Below, piece after piece: positions 54,401 through 63,662 of a stretch of DNA of 64,000 nt. The position numbers were made by a program, and so were the translations under genes. The notes below the pieces were generated by a model that had not been told where the DNA came from, did not search any database, and saw only the letters and a program-made list of their open reading frames with translations. Within the stretch, counting starts at the first letter, position 1, and each line of letters starts with the position of its first letter. This DNA comes from Diaporthe sp. PMI_573 (lineage: Eukaryota; Ascomycota; Sordariomycetes; Diaporthales; Diaporthaceae): positions 124,001-188,000 of the forward strand of contig JAJTUP010000096.1 in assembly GCA_021399435.1 (NCBI GenBank). The letters run 5' to 3'.

Positions 54401-54651
54401 AAAATGATTGTTTACGAGTAAAGAAAGAGACGCTTAAGGAAAACTCCGACTTAAGCTATTTACACAATATTCATAAAGTGAGCTATTCATAAAGTATGAA
54501 AGTCACATGATCGTTCCCTCACACCAACTCAACGTCAATCCATTCAACGAAAGCGTTCAGTTGATCAACTCAACGAGAGGTCGGCGATTACTAAGCCAAT
54601 TCACTCAATATAGGTCGTCCGTTGAGTTGGTTGAGTTGTTTGGGTATCTGC
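51428..54651 (+). mobile_element. hAT element, complete, 3224 bp
   Basis: The left end cagagacccaaacaactcaa (from 51428) and right end (to 54651) form 21-bp terminal inverted repeats with one mismatch (caga[g/t]acccaaac..). They begin with CAG as hAT ends do. Subterminal regions on both sides are packed with gttgatcaac/caactcaac motifs (51447-51500 and 54528-54640), presumably transposase-binding sites. Flanking 8-bp duplications are not convincing (cttttatc versus ctttccga), so the flanks have changed since insertion or the end is off by a base or more. Confidence 0.85.
51799..54315 (+). CDS. hAT-family transposase, full length, intronless
   Basis: 838 residues in one exon from ATG 51799. 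The Ser/Thr-rich N-terminus is followed by a BED-type finger at about 73-120 (WAWKYGYDIQ, KWVCKICIRKN, YDDHRI). The RNase-H-like catalytic core has HVSFDGWRSGNRH (first Asp near residue 256), YFTLDNAENNDSAM and DNDTRWLSQLYMIRRA. The all-helical insertion follows. The C-terminal dimerisation domain shows YPRLSRMALDFLTIQPMS and AECERLFSTAGRLVTP (catalytic Glu near 753). All hAT hallmarks are present and no stop or frameshift is seen, so this copy is potentially autonomous. The two introns present in copy 1 (5410-7457) are precisely absent here. Confidence 0.95.
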   Translation: MSILSDSDAITAVDDDGSFRSSPAPSTTFTPFSPARRSKSTSPDSTTKERQYEESLWRRFPGFTWSQRVRDTNSWAWKYGYDIQKGNDRKWVCKICIRKNTLKPKTFTSTGIQNTLNYLYDDHRICAPEGKTKSASQLRAEGRKAKGQSTIAELMKLDTNKPREQAIANGFIKNFDKKHFQRLLMEWIVEANLSFETAEHDKLRKIFAYLNPCVKLCDANLSATSIRRKIVASYEQHKAKVMEVLQSSPGLIHVSFDGWRSGNRHALYGIMCFFQDEKNKPRKIVLGVPEVSTRHSGTNIAAEVLEIIDSYGIKNKIGYFTLDNAENNDSAMAVIGGELGFDGRKRRGRCFGHILNLSAKALLFGSNPEAFENQLSGAAALSETEHDLWRRRGPVGKLHNLVVDIDRSDVLSYLLRGVQQADMDQSIDPRVRARKPLNIVVDNDTRWLSQLYMIRRAIKLRPYLDVMILKHRQAWEQENRSKKTGLVRRSAVQPRICLSENQLSDKDWDVLEHLATILGFYEVTVKTLEGDGIQRKRKRGWVGSYGNIWDVIQGFEFLMAKLEEYKAVAADYPDPEHFRININLGWQKLNKYYTILDETPIYYVALALHPAYRWCWFEEHWGKHPDWIATAKEMVQEVWETEYRNLEVVLSPGNEPVAKRRRKYQNAFEEYCEQSRYEPSSRLSTPTTTPARMRSSATPESLRDEYEAWQQSWVPTDTHIRDPSAYWQDNRAQYPRLSRMALDFLTIQPMSAECERLFSTAGRLVTPLRSRLEVDIIGMCLVLRSWLQAKIIDDLDPLFVPTQIEVESSARSEAGARESMASFLGRAGELAEEENGWE

Positions 54652-55093
54652 TTTCCGATAAGGATTACAACTTTGGATACGATGTTGTGAGAGACACTCT
54701 CAATATTCTAAGAGAAGCAGAACCAGGCTTCGAGTTGCCAAAGTCCTTCTTTCAGGAACAACCGGGCAGAGGAACATATCCCTGAGCTGTAGGGTCATAT
54801 CATGGACGTGGGTGCCCCTGAGATTGGGGCAAGATTGGGGCCTAGTTTGAGAAACGTGACAGAAACAAGCAGCAAGAACGAGTCTCGGGTCTCAGAAGTC
54901 GAAAAACTTCGACGAGCATACCCTTGGATAACAAGCGAATCTGTCACAGGTGAAGATCACTCATCAGATAGATCATGCATCAACGCATCCAAACGGATGG
55001 CTTCGTGGTTGTGATTAACAGGCGTGCCCGTAAGGACATCCCACTGTCTTTATCGAGCTGCCTCCTCATGATCAGATATTCCAGGACAATGTG
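54652..55093. other. Gene-free stretch
   Basis: No gene is supported between the hAT right terminus and the 3' end of the tannase pseudogene. Confidence 0.45.
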
Positions 55094-56697
55094 TCACAGA
55101 CACTCGAAAGAGGCCGCATCATTTGGGTCTGAGCCGACAAAGGTAAGCTGACGAGGATATAGGCACAACCCGACTTCTCGAGTAGCATTCTTATCACCGA
55201 CAGCCGGTCCTGTAGCGAGTATAGTGTCAGGGGCTGTACCATTCTCAACCCAAGCCCGGAGGGAATCAAAAACGGTGAGGTGAGGGTCGAGACCCGGCCC
55301 AAGACCACAGTGCTCTACTCCTGGCGCAAGGAAGAGTCGGTAGTAGTCCGTGACGTTTGAGTTCAGCTGTGTGACTCGGTCGTAATAGTCGACCGTTCCA
55401 TGATAGGTGATGAGTTGGTCGGCCAGGCCGTGCCAGGTTAGTAATTTAGTGCCCGCATTCTTCAAGTCGGTTAAGTCGGGGTTGTCCGTTCCAATGACGG
55501 AGGCATATTGGGCGACAGATGCGCGGTACAGCCGATCATAGTCCTCCCTGCTCAAGCCACTCAGGTCCAGTGACGTGTTCTTGGCTACGAACACTTTGAG
55601 CCAGTCTTCGGGGATGGGGAAAGGAACGAGAGTGCAATTGTCCACGGAGTCGCACGTCGTATTCAGAAGGCCGGTCAGAGGAGCTTCTTTGGCCATCCCG
55701 TACCACTCAAATTTGCCTTCCACGGAGCTCGGCCCTTTCCACACAGCGTTGACTAGCTCGGCATGCTTCGCTGTGACAACGATGGATCCGCTTGGCTCAG
55801 TGCAGCTGACAGTAGAGTCGATCAAGGAATCCGCGTCGAAATCACATTGGTCTGGAAGAGCAATGACTCCATCCTCGACGCCGTCCAATCCATCACACGC
55901 CTTGATCGCAGCTTCAGTGAAAGCTTCCAGTACGCACGTAGGAGGTCTCGTGTCTGCCAACAGACGTTAGTCCCTACGTCCAGCTGCGAACAATGCAGTC
56001 ACGTACCAAGAAGGTTTGCCATCAGCGGACCCCAGTACTCTTGTACAATGAAGCGCTGCCAATTGATTGCGGGCGCGCTAGCAGAAATCCCGTCAAATTG
56101 TTCAGGGTGCTGCTGGGCCATGATATGTCCCTAGCGACCACCTGTTGAACAGCCATTGAAGTACGAGTACTTCGCAGGCGTGCCGTAATAGAGCTCTGTA
56201 GCTAGCTTTCCCAAGGATGCTCCTTCGTCCAATGTGACCACAGCGAAGTTCCAGAGCAACGGCCAGTTGATGTTGCCTTCGCTAACGAAACCCCAATCAG
56301 CCACCGGCGCGTCATTATCATGGCCACCGTCTGTGGCTACCGAAGAGTAGCCGCCCGCGACTGCTGTGATCAAGGAGGCCGTGTAGCCGGTTCCCCAGCC
56401 ACCGCCGCCGACCATCTGAAAGCGCTCGTTCCAGTCAGTTGCGAGCAGAGGTAGGCCTATTATTGTATTGACTGCGTCATTCTGTCCAGGATGTGTGTAT
56501 TGCACGGTAACCTGGCAGAACTTGCCGCCGGCGGAGGACTCCGATGTGACTGTGGTGTTTTCGACGACATCGAGGGCTAGCACCTCGATATTGGGCAAGG
56601 TCAGAGAATGAAAAGTTGACGCTTTACAAGCGATGGCAGGCGCATTGGTGACTCCCGATGAGGCTGGCGACAGAGTCGCGAGGAAGGGAGAAGTCAT
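55094..56697 (-). pseudogene. Tannase/feruloyl esterase, inactivated by a nonsense codon
   Basis: The minus-strand exons are 56697-56007 and 55953-55094, with intron 55954-56006 (gtacgt..ggcag). The joined frame of 517 codons contains one internal TAG at 56133-56131 (codon 189). It comes immediately after the nucleophile motif YFNGCSTGGR, where this family has Gln (GGRQG). After it the reading continues perfectly: GHIMAQQHPEQFDGISASAP, WQRFIVQEYWGPLMANLL, then exon 2. The catalytic Asp (WHGLADQLI) and His (APGVEHCGLG) are present, and the paired Cys of the family (GCS..EHCG) too. The enzymes are secreted and hydrolyse gallate or ferulate esters of plant polyphenols and cell walls. No clear signal peptide at the first ATG, so an upstream exon may be missing. 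CAG to TAG is a CpA-to-TpA change. Otherwise intact, so the loss looks recent. Confidence 0.9.
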
Positions 56698-58343
56698 CTC
56701 GGTTCAGGAGCCTAACTCAACCAGAGAAGGCAGATAAAAACCAAGGAGTCTGGCCAGGGGCCCAAGAAACTGGATGTCGCTCATCTCCTGTATATCTAGT
56801 GACTAATATACTCCGTACCACCTTCTCTTCGATAGCGGGGAGCTCCAAGGTGCACACATTTCCTCTAGACCCGGAGACAACGCGTGCTGGCATAATCTCC
56901 GACTTGGACACGCTAGAGAATCCTGCGTGGGATGCTCCCGTGTGCTACCTTTTCCGCATGTGAGAAGTGCCACCTAGCCGGTCTGAGACATCGATCGGCA
57001 ATTGTACCCGGCAAGGACTTCACGAGCCTGGCCGTCAGGTCGGCGTTCGCCGTGTACACCGCGTCGTCGTATATATCCACAAGGGGAAATGCACGTGTTG
57101 TGGATTGAGCGACTGGGGTTCCTGCGGGGTACCCCAGATGCCCCCCCCCCAGGCTTCCCCAGATTTAATCTAAGAAGGTGGGCTACCAAGATCTCTTCAC
57201 ACCGCCAAAGTTGCGGAGTCAGGCTAAGTCAAAGATTTAATGGCTGATTTCGCAGTTCAGTTCGTTCTAGGTGTGCTACAAGTTCTGGTAGGGAAAGTTT
57301 AGTGAATAGAATAGAACAACCTTGGGCCTCTCAAACACTGGCCTCTTTGCTGTGGAATGTTCTTTTCCCGCTTCTTACCGGAAAATAACGCTCAGTGATC
57401 TGACGGGAAAGTCGTACTTTGACTAAGTTGGCAGCAATAGGGAAAGCTCTCAGGCCCCAAGCAGCCACAAGCGACGACGTGTGTTCATGTTGGGCCTGTG
57501 ATATTTGCCCCGTCAAAAAAAGAAGAACCCCTTAGTGTGTAAAAGGGTAGGGGAGCACGCGGTCTGGTTATGGTGGTGGCTACAGGTCGGTGAACAGGCC
57601 AGCGGTAAAATGAGCGATTGAGAGCCAGATGCCCAACACATCAGGCGGGGAACTCTCTGTTGTTTAAGGAACTTGAAGTGGTAAGGAAGCAAGTCAAGGA
57701 ATCATCAGTCTCGACAGGCCCAATGGTTGATCAAGTGAGCCGAGCTGAAGAATAGGATATGCGACGAACCACATTTGTTGCCGTAGCTAGCGTTCTCTAA
57801 CTAAAAGCTCTTCATTCGTCAATCTAAGTATTCACTCTAGAATTGCCTCACAATTGATTGTTGTTCCGATCAAGAAAGGATCTTGTGCAGTGAGACCCAT
57901 TAATGCCATGACTGATAGCATAGTCCCCATAATGATTCGACCTTTTTTGAACAATATTGTTATCGTCTTACTAAAGTGATGTGTTCAGTCCCCTTCTGGG
58001 GTTATCTTCGATATTCCGTTGTCTGTGTACGATCTATGTCAACAATCGAAACATTATCGCCTGACACCTATCGATGTCTTCGCCCGTGTAGCAACCATTA
58101 GTTCAATTTTCGGTATCAAGAAAGAATTAAACACCGCTTTCGGACTGGTCAAGTTCCATGGCAGTGATGAGATTCCCGCGGTTGGCCTACATAGGGAATC
58201 ATACCCTAGTCATCCATGGTGACAGAACACAATGGACTCCAACGGTATCACGCGCAATGGTCTACCAGACATAACATAGTACCAATAGGTATGACGCGTG
58301 AAGAATAACAACTTATGGAACCGGACAGCGAGTGCCGTTGTCC
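56698..58343. other. Gene-free stretch, 1.6 kb
   Basis: No gene is supported. A C-run lies near 57140-57150. The part 57600-58100 is AT-rich. Confidence 0.45.
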
Positions 58344-59551
58344 TCAGCTGTCTCCGCCAGATTTGCTTTCAGCGAGCAGGTCAGAGCTCCCAGACTGTGC
58401 TCGCCAGGCCGGTCGACTAGAACCAACGGTAGTAGGAATACTGTACGCAGTAATCTCACTTTGTGGCGGTTCGTTGAGTCCTTGTGCTCCGCTCATATGC
58501 GACTGCGATGTGGAAAGTTTTCCCTTCACAAAAAGGCGAATGAATGGCACACTGGCGGCCATGATGAGACTGCTGATTTCTGCCGCTGTCCACACAATGA
58601 GGTTCGTCACCTCATCTGTACTTGTCAGCTTAGACCTGATAGCATGTACGAAGAATACTGACAGGTGAAATCGGCCTGGGCCATGAGAAGTACGTTGGCT
58701 GTTTTGGCCAATCCCGTTGCCCCGGATCTGGCCAGTAACATCAGCTGTTATCACCTCTCAGCATCTTGCCAGGCAACATTTACACAAATCCCAGGCTCAT
58801 GGCTACTGCGACCCCGACTTTGTCTTTAGTTCTCATTTGCATAGGCAAGATAATTTTCCAAGCTAGTAAAGCGAGAACAATGTCCGTAACTCCAGACCAG
58901 GCTGTCCAAGTCAGTTGATGCAATTTGTTCAAGTTTGACGAGAGTGATTACTGAGAGCCACTTACCAGCCGAGAACAAATTGTAGTTGGCCGCAATGATG
59001 TTGCTCCAGCACCACATCTGCTTTGGCGACACAGTGAGACCTGTCCCATCACACTCCAGGAAATTGAGGATGATTCCCACGTCCATCAGTACGTTGACAG
59101 ATATTAACAGACACCACACCGCTATTCTCATACAATCCCGTGTCCGCCTGACAATCCTCAGCATCGTTAGAGCCCAAGACGTCTTCGCCAAAACACAGGC
59201 CAATATGGCGGAACTGGAACCCACACGACTGAAAGTGTGTAAACCTGGAAGATTAGCTGGGTCTATTTCGGCGACGTGCTTTCCGACTCCATGATGGACC
59301 CCGACCACGGTAGCAGCATGCTCTAGGCCCGAGAGAATCTGGGAGCATACAATGTCAGTAACGGGGTGAATCCAGTTCTGAGCGCGATAGAATTGAAGGA
59401 ACCAACAGACAAATGCAACAATCATCACCCAATCATCCCACCATAGTCTGCCTCCTCCACGGCACCTGCAGTAGAGTCTGAGTCCAAGAAAAATGCCCGA
59501 CACGACAAATAGCGTCCATACAATGACGATCGTGGATTGACCCCGATCCAT
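58344..59551 (-). CDS. Rhodopsin-fold (SAT4/PTH11-like) integral membrane protein
   Basis: The likely start is ATG 59551 (MDRGQSTIVIVWTLFVVSG). The first helix is followed by GLRLYCR and the family signature WWDDWVMIVAF, then a VHHGVGKHVAEID segment, SAILACVLAKTSWALTMLRI, WCLLISVNVLMDVGIILNFLE and CW..YNLFSA. After a likely intron (gtaagtgg..ttggacag, about 58900-58970) the frame goes on with WSGVTDIVLALLAWKIIL. The last exons encode DEVTNLIVWTAAEISSLIMA and PFIRLFVKG and a hydrophilic tail ending at TGA 58344-58346. Seven helices are expected. An additional intron between WVMIVAF and ILSGLEHA is likely; exact junctions are not secure. Without introns 1-4 removed the frame is not continuous. 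No CFEM domain is seen. Such proteins are fungal membrane sensors of unknown ligand. Confidence 0.75.
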
Positions 59552-60126
59552 AGTGCCAGGATGATGGATCAATACCGTAGATATAGCTCAAGAGGTGCCA
59601 CAGCAACAAGGAAAATATCGTCGTTGACTGTGTACTGCGAAGTGCAATGCAGTGCTGCCGGTATCTGTTCGAGAGGGCGGCTCGGTTGAAGTAAAGAATG
59701 ATGGAGATGGGCGTAGAGGCGTTGACGCGAGAGAGTTGAGATGAGCAGGTATTTGTGATGTGCGTGAGGACAGTGGACGGTGGCAAAAATCAGGGATGGC
59801 TGGCAACAAGTAGGAGTCTAGGTGGAGCGGGGACACCATTATCCGGAACGTTGGTGGAACCTCGTCTTGCGGACATCTTCCCTCGGTAGCCAACTGCTGG
59901 AAATTGTATACAGGGCAGATCGAGGGAAGGGGTCCCTGATTGGCAGGGTTGGTGCGCACCCGGGAACAGAGAGCCCAGCTCCCGTCCTCTCATTGGAAGA
60001 TTGCATGTCAGACGTGACCCCTGCTGGCCCAGGCCCATCGACCCGCATGCCCGCTTGGACGCATCGCAGCAAATCATTTGTGAAATACTCCTTGGCGTCC
60101 TATTGGTTAGTCTTGCCGGGTGATTA
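59552..60126. other. Promoter side of rhodopsin-fold gene; no gene
   Basis: No gene is supported. It precedes the first pogo-type terminus. Confidence 0.4.
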
Positions 60127-60164
60127 CGCAGGTCAGTCAGTGGCGCAGATCAGTCAGTGGCGCA
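60127..60164 (+). mobile_element. Pogo/Fot1-type element end (isolated)
   Basis: After a TA at 60125-60126 comes a terminus-like sequence with two 15-bp direct copies of tcagtcagtggcgca (60133-60147 and 60150-60164, period 17). This arrangement is the same as in the intact pogo element at 61642, which has acagtcagtggcgg twice with a 17-bp period. No matching right end was found in the window. The AT-rich DNA to 61440 may be its body. Confidence 0.5.
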
Positions 60165-60294
60165 CTTTTTATAATTTTACTCGTACTTTACTACTTACTT
60201 TAACCTATTTATACTAGAAAGTCTTAGTTTTTTTTTTTAAAATAAGCTAGTATATTCTACATTTATAAACATATTTTTAAGTTTTTATTATTAT

Positions 60295-60442
60295 TGTCAG
60301 ATGTGACGGGTAGCCAAGAGGTGTGTAGAAACAAGACATGGAGAGAGGATCCTACGGGACGACCCCATGAGGAACAGACTGGAAGCAGTGGAAGAAGAGT
60401 AAAACTACACGTGTCAGATGTGACGGGTAGCCAAAGAGGTGT
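60295..60442 (+). repeat. Direct repeat of about 31 bp, 117 bp apart
   Basis: tgtcagatgtgacgggtagc and the following ccaa(a)gaggtgtgt occur at 60295-60325 and again at 60412-60443, with one extra a in the second. The copy spacing suggests either tandem duplication or two nested LTR starts (both begin tgtcag). Confidence 0.65.
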
Positions 60443-60756
60443 GTGCCTGAGGCATCAATATGTCCGTCATGACAAAACCAGCCCCCAACGGGAGGGGTCG
60501 CGCTAGAGAACCTAGACAAGACATGAACACAAGACAACAGTGACCACCCCATCAATTGGACCATAATTACACGTCCCATATACCTAAAAGGGTGATAATC
60601 TGACAGCTGCGGCTGCGGCTGCGACAGCAGCAAGAAAACGCAAGAGGAAATCATGGGAGCGATATCCACAGAAGTTTAACAGGTCAACTTCTCAAGCGAC
60701 GGGCAAGTCGATTAATCAGTTAATCGACTTAGCTATCGACTTAGCTATCGATATAG

Positions 60757-61247
60757 TGTAATGATCACACTAAACCTTTGTGGGGGTCTAGTAATGGCCT
60801 GTAGGGTTTATGTTAGCAATACGGCGTAGAGGTAATACTTGGCTGCTTTGTGTAAGACACGATTGATATCCGAGTATGATCACTAGCTGTGAGGCTATCC
60901 AGTTGTTGGACTGAATACTTAGATTGACGACTGAAGAGTCTGTTCTATGAGAGCTATCTACTGTGGTGATGACCATGTCCTTATATGTTCCTGACTCTTC
61001 ATCCGTCCTGGGTGTTGGACCGTCCGGACCGCCTGTCGATAGTTGCGGTCCTCCCCTGTAGTCGACAGGACCGCCGACGGTCCTGTCGGTCCACCCCTGT
61101 GGGTGGGTCCTAGACCCTAACCCTGGTCTTGGCGTATCCCGTGACTCTGCCAACTAGTGCCGTGGGGCTGGCGTCGTGGCATTCGATCCGGGTTGTCTGG
61201 GTCACCCAAACGGGTCCCCTTGCCGTCAAGTGCGTTGGTTCATAACA
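60757..61247 (+). mobile_element. Solo LTR with 5-bp target duplication
   Basis: 491 bp starting tgtaatgatcacac and ending ggttcataaca (TG..CA). It is flanked directly on both sides by tatag (60752-60756 and 61248-61252), a perfect 5-bp target-site duplication. There is no internal coding. It is left by LTR-LTR recombination of an LTR retrotransposon, probably Ty3/gypsy or copia type; the family cannot be fixed from the LTR alone. Confidence 0.88.
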
Positions 61248-61442
61248 TATAGTAGATAAACACATTTACTTAACCCTAATTATACTTCTTTTATTTAAGT
61301 CAATTAGGAAGTCAATTAGCTTAATCGACTAATTAAGTATAAAATGCTGCTTAAATTGGATAGGAATCGTGATTGATAAGCCTTACAACATAGCATGAGA
61401 ATCGGTGTAGTTAGATTATTTTTCTGATATAGGGATCCTATA

Positions 61443-61641
61443 ACGTGGTTGGACACCCAGCCGGTCAGGATACCCAGCCAGTCAGTTTTTTTACTAACTA
61501 ACAAAAAACGTCCGTGCCAACCCTGTCTATTTCTTTAAACTAGGCCTAATTAGGCTATAAATTTACATATTGATAAAGATTTATATAATTAAGCTAAGTT
61601 TGAAATTTCAGATCTTGAGAATTTTCATATAATTAGTTATA
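61443..61641 (+). mobile_element. Second pogo-type left end, interrupted by the next element
   Basis: After TA (61441-61442) the sequence acgtggttggaca is identical to the first 13 bp of the intact pogo element. Inside it two 14-bp near-copies (acccagccggtcag at 61455 and acccagccagtcag at 61472) again have a 17-bp period. The element is interrupted after 200 bp by the complete pogo element, which inserted at a TA. Its right end would lie beyond 63968 and is not in the window. Confidence 0.65.
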
Positions 61642-61961
61642 ACGTGGTTGGACAGTCAGTGGCGGAGGACAGTAAGTGGCGGATTTTCAGCAAAACTACC
61701 AAATTTAGCCAACCCCAGCACCCACCCAGGGCAGAAAGGTCAATTGTATTTGGTACCAATTGGTGCCAACTGCTCTGAATTCCTTATTTTTGATTGATTC
61801 CATGAATTTGGAGTTGTGGTGGGGTTGTAGTGCCAGTCTGAAGATTTAAAGTTTTGGTGGGTGGGTTTGTTTTTGGTTTAGATCGCGTCCCCATTTTTCG
61901 CGTTAGTCTCGCATTACTCTACCTACTTAAACATTCAACACGCTAGAAATCAACAACCACT

Positions 61962-63626
61962 GTGCCATTTTCCCTCAAAGAAGATAGGATTACTCTAGCT
62001 ATTCAAGCAATTGAGAAATCCAAGAAAAACGATAAAAAACCCTTAAGTACGTGTCAAGCTGCACGTATATTTAATGTCCCTGAAACTACGCTCCGCAGAA
62101 GGATGAACCACCAACGCAATTGCAATAAATCACGCGTCAACTACCATAAACTTGACCCAATTGAAGAGCAAACACTGGTCCGATATATCATTGAGCAAGA
62201 TGCACGAGGATTTCCAATGCGGCTTTCTGGTGTGGAAGATATGGCCAACCTTCTGCTGGCATCGCGTGATGGCAAGCCTGTTGGTACCAAATGGGCACGA
62301 CGCTTCGTGGATGCACAACCAAGCTTGAAGACCAGGTTTAATCGGCCTTATGACTACCAGAGGGCCCTCTGCGAAGATCCAGAGGTCATTGGGAACTGGT
62401 TCCGGCTGCTTCGCAACATGATGGCCAAGTATGGGGTCATGGATGACGACCTGTACAACTTCGACGAGACTGGCTTTATGATGGGCATGATAACTGCATC
62501 AATGGTTGTTACACGTTCTGATCGACATGGAAAGGCTAAATCTGTACAGCCTGGAAACCGGGAATGGGCAACAGCTATTGAATGCATTAATGCGAAGGGC
62601 TGGTGTATCCCGCCGTTCGTCATTGTGCAAGGCGCCTACCACCTTGCCAACTGGACAACAGAGTCAGGCTTCCCACTAAGCTGGATGGTTAAGCCTACTC
62701 CAAATGGGTGGACGGATAACGAGACCGGTCTTGAATGGATTCAGCACTTCAACAAGCATACAAAGCTACAGACCAAGGGTGTATACCGGATGCTCATCCT
62801 TGATGGCCATGAAAGCCATGTATCAGCAGAGTTTGAGCAGTATTGCAAAGAGCATAACATTATCCCTATCAGCATGCCACCGCATTCTTCTCATCTGCTC
62901 CAGCCATTGGATGTTGGATTATTCTCGCCATTGAAGCGTGCATATGGTGATGAGATCAATCTCTTCATCCGGGCCTCCATTAACCACATCACCAAGTCTG
63001 AGTTCTTTATTGCATTCAAGGCAGCCCACGACAAGATCTTTACAGAAGAAAACATGAGATCTGGGTTCAGAGGAGCTGGGATTTCTCCATGGGACCCAGA
63101 TTTAGTTATTTCCAAGCTAGATGTCCGCCTACAAACTCCGGTGCAATCCCTTCCTGTCTTACCATCAAAATGGGAATCACAAACACCCTCTGATGCTCAA
63201 CAGACTGTCCAGCAATCAAGTTTTAACAAAGACAGAATATTTGCCTATCAGGGAAGCTCCCCTACACCAATTATGGAGGCTGTTGATCGACTAGCGAAGG
63301 GTGCACAAGTAATGGCGCACTCACTCACCATAATGAGCAAGCAGATCCGCACACTTCAAGACGCCAACATGGCACTCGCCAAACGCCGGAGGGCTAAAAG
63401 AAGTCGAGTCCAGTTTGGAGGGGCCCTTAGCATTGAGGACTCTCAAGCAATAATTGAAGAAAAACAAAAGGGGAAGCGGCCAGCTGGTGAAATGGCTGGT
63501 GGTGCTGAGGAGGCGGTCCGCGGCGGACCGACTAAACGACGATGTGGCAACTGCGGCGAGACTGGGCACAATGCAAGAACTTGTGAGAAAGATGTAGAAG
63601 AGTCTAGTCAGTCTGATTCTAAGTAA
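61962..63626 (+). CDS. Pogo/Fot1-type DD35D transposase with zinc knuckle
   Basis: 554 codons without a stop. The N-terminus has a psq-type helix-turn-helix (LSTCQAARIFNVPETTLRRR) followed by a CENP-B-type DNA-binding region (GFPMRLSGVEDMANLLL). The DDE core has Asp in YNFDETGFMMG, LILDGHESH and LLQPLDVGLF. Exactly 35 residues separate the last two, thus DD35D. The C-terminus has a coiled basic region and a CCHC knuckle (CGNCGETGHNARTC), which may bind nucleic acid. The frame begins with GTG in the place expected for ATG (cactgtgccattttcc) and an in-frame stop lies 18 nt upstream. The first ATG, at 62103, would remove the first helix-turn-helix. The start codon may thus be mutated, or an upstream intron or non-AUG start is used. 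Confidence 0.92.
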   Translation: MPFSLKEDRITLAIQAIEKSKKNDKKPLSTCQAARIFNVPETTLRRRMNHQRNCNKSRVNYHKLDPIEEQTLVRYIIEQDARGFPMRLSGVEDMANLLLASRDGKPVGTKWARRFVDAQPSLKTRFNRPYDYQRALCEDPEVIGNWFRLLRNMMAKYGVMDDDLYNFDETGFMMGMITASMVVTRSDRHGKAKSVQPGNREWATAIECINAKGWCIPPFVIVQGAYHLANWTTESGFPLSWMVKPTPNGWTDNETGLEWIQHFNKHTKLQTKGVYRMLILDGHESHVSAEFEQYCKEHNIIPISMPPHSSHLLQPLDVGLFSPLKRAYGDEINLFIRASINHITKSEFFIAFKAAHDKIFTEENMRSGFRGAGISPWDPDLVISKLDVRLQTPVQSLPVLPSKWESQTPSDAQQTVQQSSFNKDRIFAYQGSSPTPIMEAVDRLAKGAQVMAHSLTIMSKQIRTLQDANMALAKRRRAKRSRVQFGGALSIEDSQAIIEEKQKGKRPAGEMAGGAEEAVRGGPTKRRCGNCGETGHNARTCEKDVEESSQSDSK

Positions 63627-63662
63627 ATAATAGCATATTTTCAAGCGGTCCGCGGCGGACCG
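63513..63662. repeat. Two copies of an 18-bp GC-rich near-palindrome
   Basis: gcggtccgcggcggaccg occurs inside the transposase gene (63513-63530) and again 19 bp after its stop codon (63645-63662). The arms cggtccg and cggaccg are inverted. It stands out against the AT-rich surroundings. Confidence 0.75.

Noticed and set aside
51420..54660. 8-bp target duplication of hAT copy 3
   Set aside because: cttttatc and ctttccga agree only at the first four bases; not claimed.
56101..56160. Tannase stop explained by an intron
   Set aside because: Coding matches the family on both sides of TAG without a gap and there is no GT..AG pair around it.
61114..61125. Telomere-like ccctaaccct
   Set aside because: Only one and a half units, inside the solo LTR; not a telomeric tract.
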